Assembly: GCA_032595685.2 (NCBI GenBank)
Contig: CP159373.1
Coordinates: 4,689,821-4,753,820, forward strand
Source: Candidatus Electrothrix aestuarii
GTDB taxonomy: Bacteria; Desulfobacterota; Desulfobulbia; Desulfobulbales; Desulfobulbaceae
Direction: 5' to 3'
DNA length: 64,000 bases
Shown: one piece after another, positions 63,914 to 64,000 of the stretch
Layout: every line of letters starts with the position of its first letter
How positions within the stretch are numbered: the stretch's first letter is position 1
Notes under the pieces: generated by a model
Database searches by the model: none
What the model was told of the DNA's origin: nothing
Seen by the model: the letters and a program-made list of their open reading frames with translations, nothing else
Translations under genes and position numbers: made by a program

Positions 63914-63991
63914 TGGGGTGAGCGATGGGACTTGAACCCACGACCTCCGAGGCCACAACCCGGTGCTACCACCAGCTGAGCTACGCTCACC
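63914..63991 (-). tRNA. tRNA-His (anticodon GTG)
   Basis: Acceptor GTGAGCG/CGCTCAC with the extra G-1 opposite C73 typical of tRNA-His, D arm GCTCAGCTGGTGGTAGC, anticodon loop TTGTGGC (anticodon GTG), T arm GTGGGTTCAAGTCCCAT, encoded CCA. Confidence 0.95.
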
Positions 63992-64000
63992 ACATTCACA

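Overview
The window looks like a chromosomal stretch of a Gram-negative anaerobe, probably a sulfate- or sulfur-cycling Desulfobacterota of the Desulfobulbales type. Pointers are a fused carboxyltransferase alpha/beta paired with a separate biotin carboxylase, three-domain NifU next to NifS, a PilSR-type two-component pair, Lnt/CorC, DUF1844 and a SulP transporter. This assignment rests on gene content only; a cable bacterium or a Desulfobulbus relative cannot be told apart here.

Layout. (1) 1-3240: a leftward chain with stop/start overlaps of Rpn-type nuclease copies (one truncated, one frameshifted, one running off the edge) enclosing a MntA/HepT toxin-antitoxin pair, then an AT-rich HNH gene. 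(2) 3311-9534: nifU-nifS, PEP synthase, a pair of paralogous small acidic proteins, an antitoxin-like ORF. (3) 9539-13900: a lipoprotein under a probable c-di-GMP-I riboswitch, a decayed IS200, then the most unusual locus here: seven tandem small secreted proteins with VGNG motifs. (4) 13943-15063: lipoprotein and nitroreductase. (5) 15173-28865: an integrative element in the 3' end of tRNA-Lys(CTT), with 58-bp direct repeats, tyrosine integrase, a small DNA-binding-type ORF, Prim-Pol, RecA-like helicase, iteron-like origin candidate and TerS-like genes. This is the layout of a phage satellite (PICI-like). It is riddled by an IS91-type, an IS4-superfamily and an IS66 element. Removing the last two with one target-site copy each restores a continuous 341-codon reading frame.

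(6) 28969-64000: ordinary chromosome. It holds accAD-type fusion plus accC-like; corC-lnt-AP2-like ORF; prfB with its programmed +1 frameshift; an Fe-S oxidoreductase; a triple-DUF1161 protein; murA; pilSR-like; tatC (broken at a T9 tract); sulP; class II aldolase-like; a sugar epimerase; UPF0280; a glycosyltransferase/nucleotidyltransferase cluster; DUF1844; serA; gltX; a frameshifted sugar-binding-type protein; a GGDEF-EAL protein; a WecA-like transferase; a medium-chain dehydrogenase; tRNA-His. Several intergenic repeat families with hairpins are scattered here.

How the parts connect: the GGDEF-EAL protein could set the c-di-GMP level read by the riboswitch at 10.4 kb. The WecA-like enzyme, epimerase, glycosyltransferases and NDP-sugar pyrophosphorylase point to cell-surface polysaccharide synthesis. 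NifU/NifS supply Fe-S clusters. Several of the reading-frame breaks fall in homopolymers or short repeats, so assembly error must be considered next to real decay or slippage.
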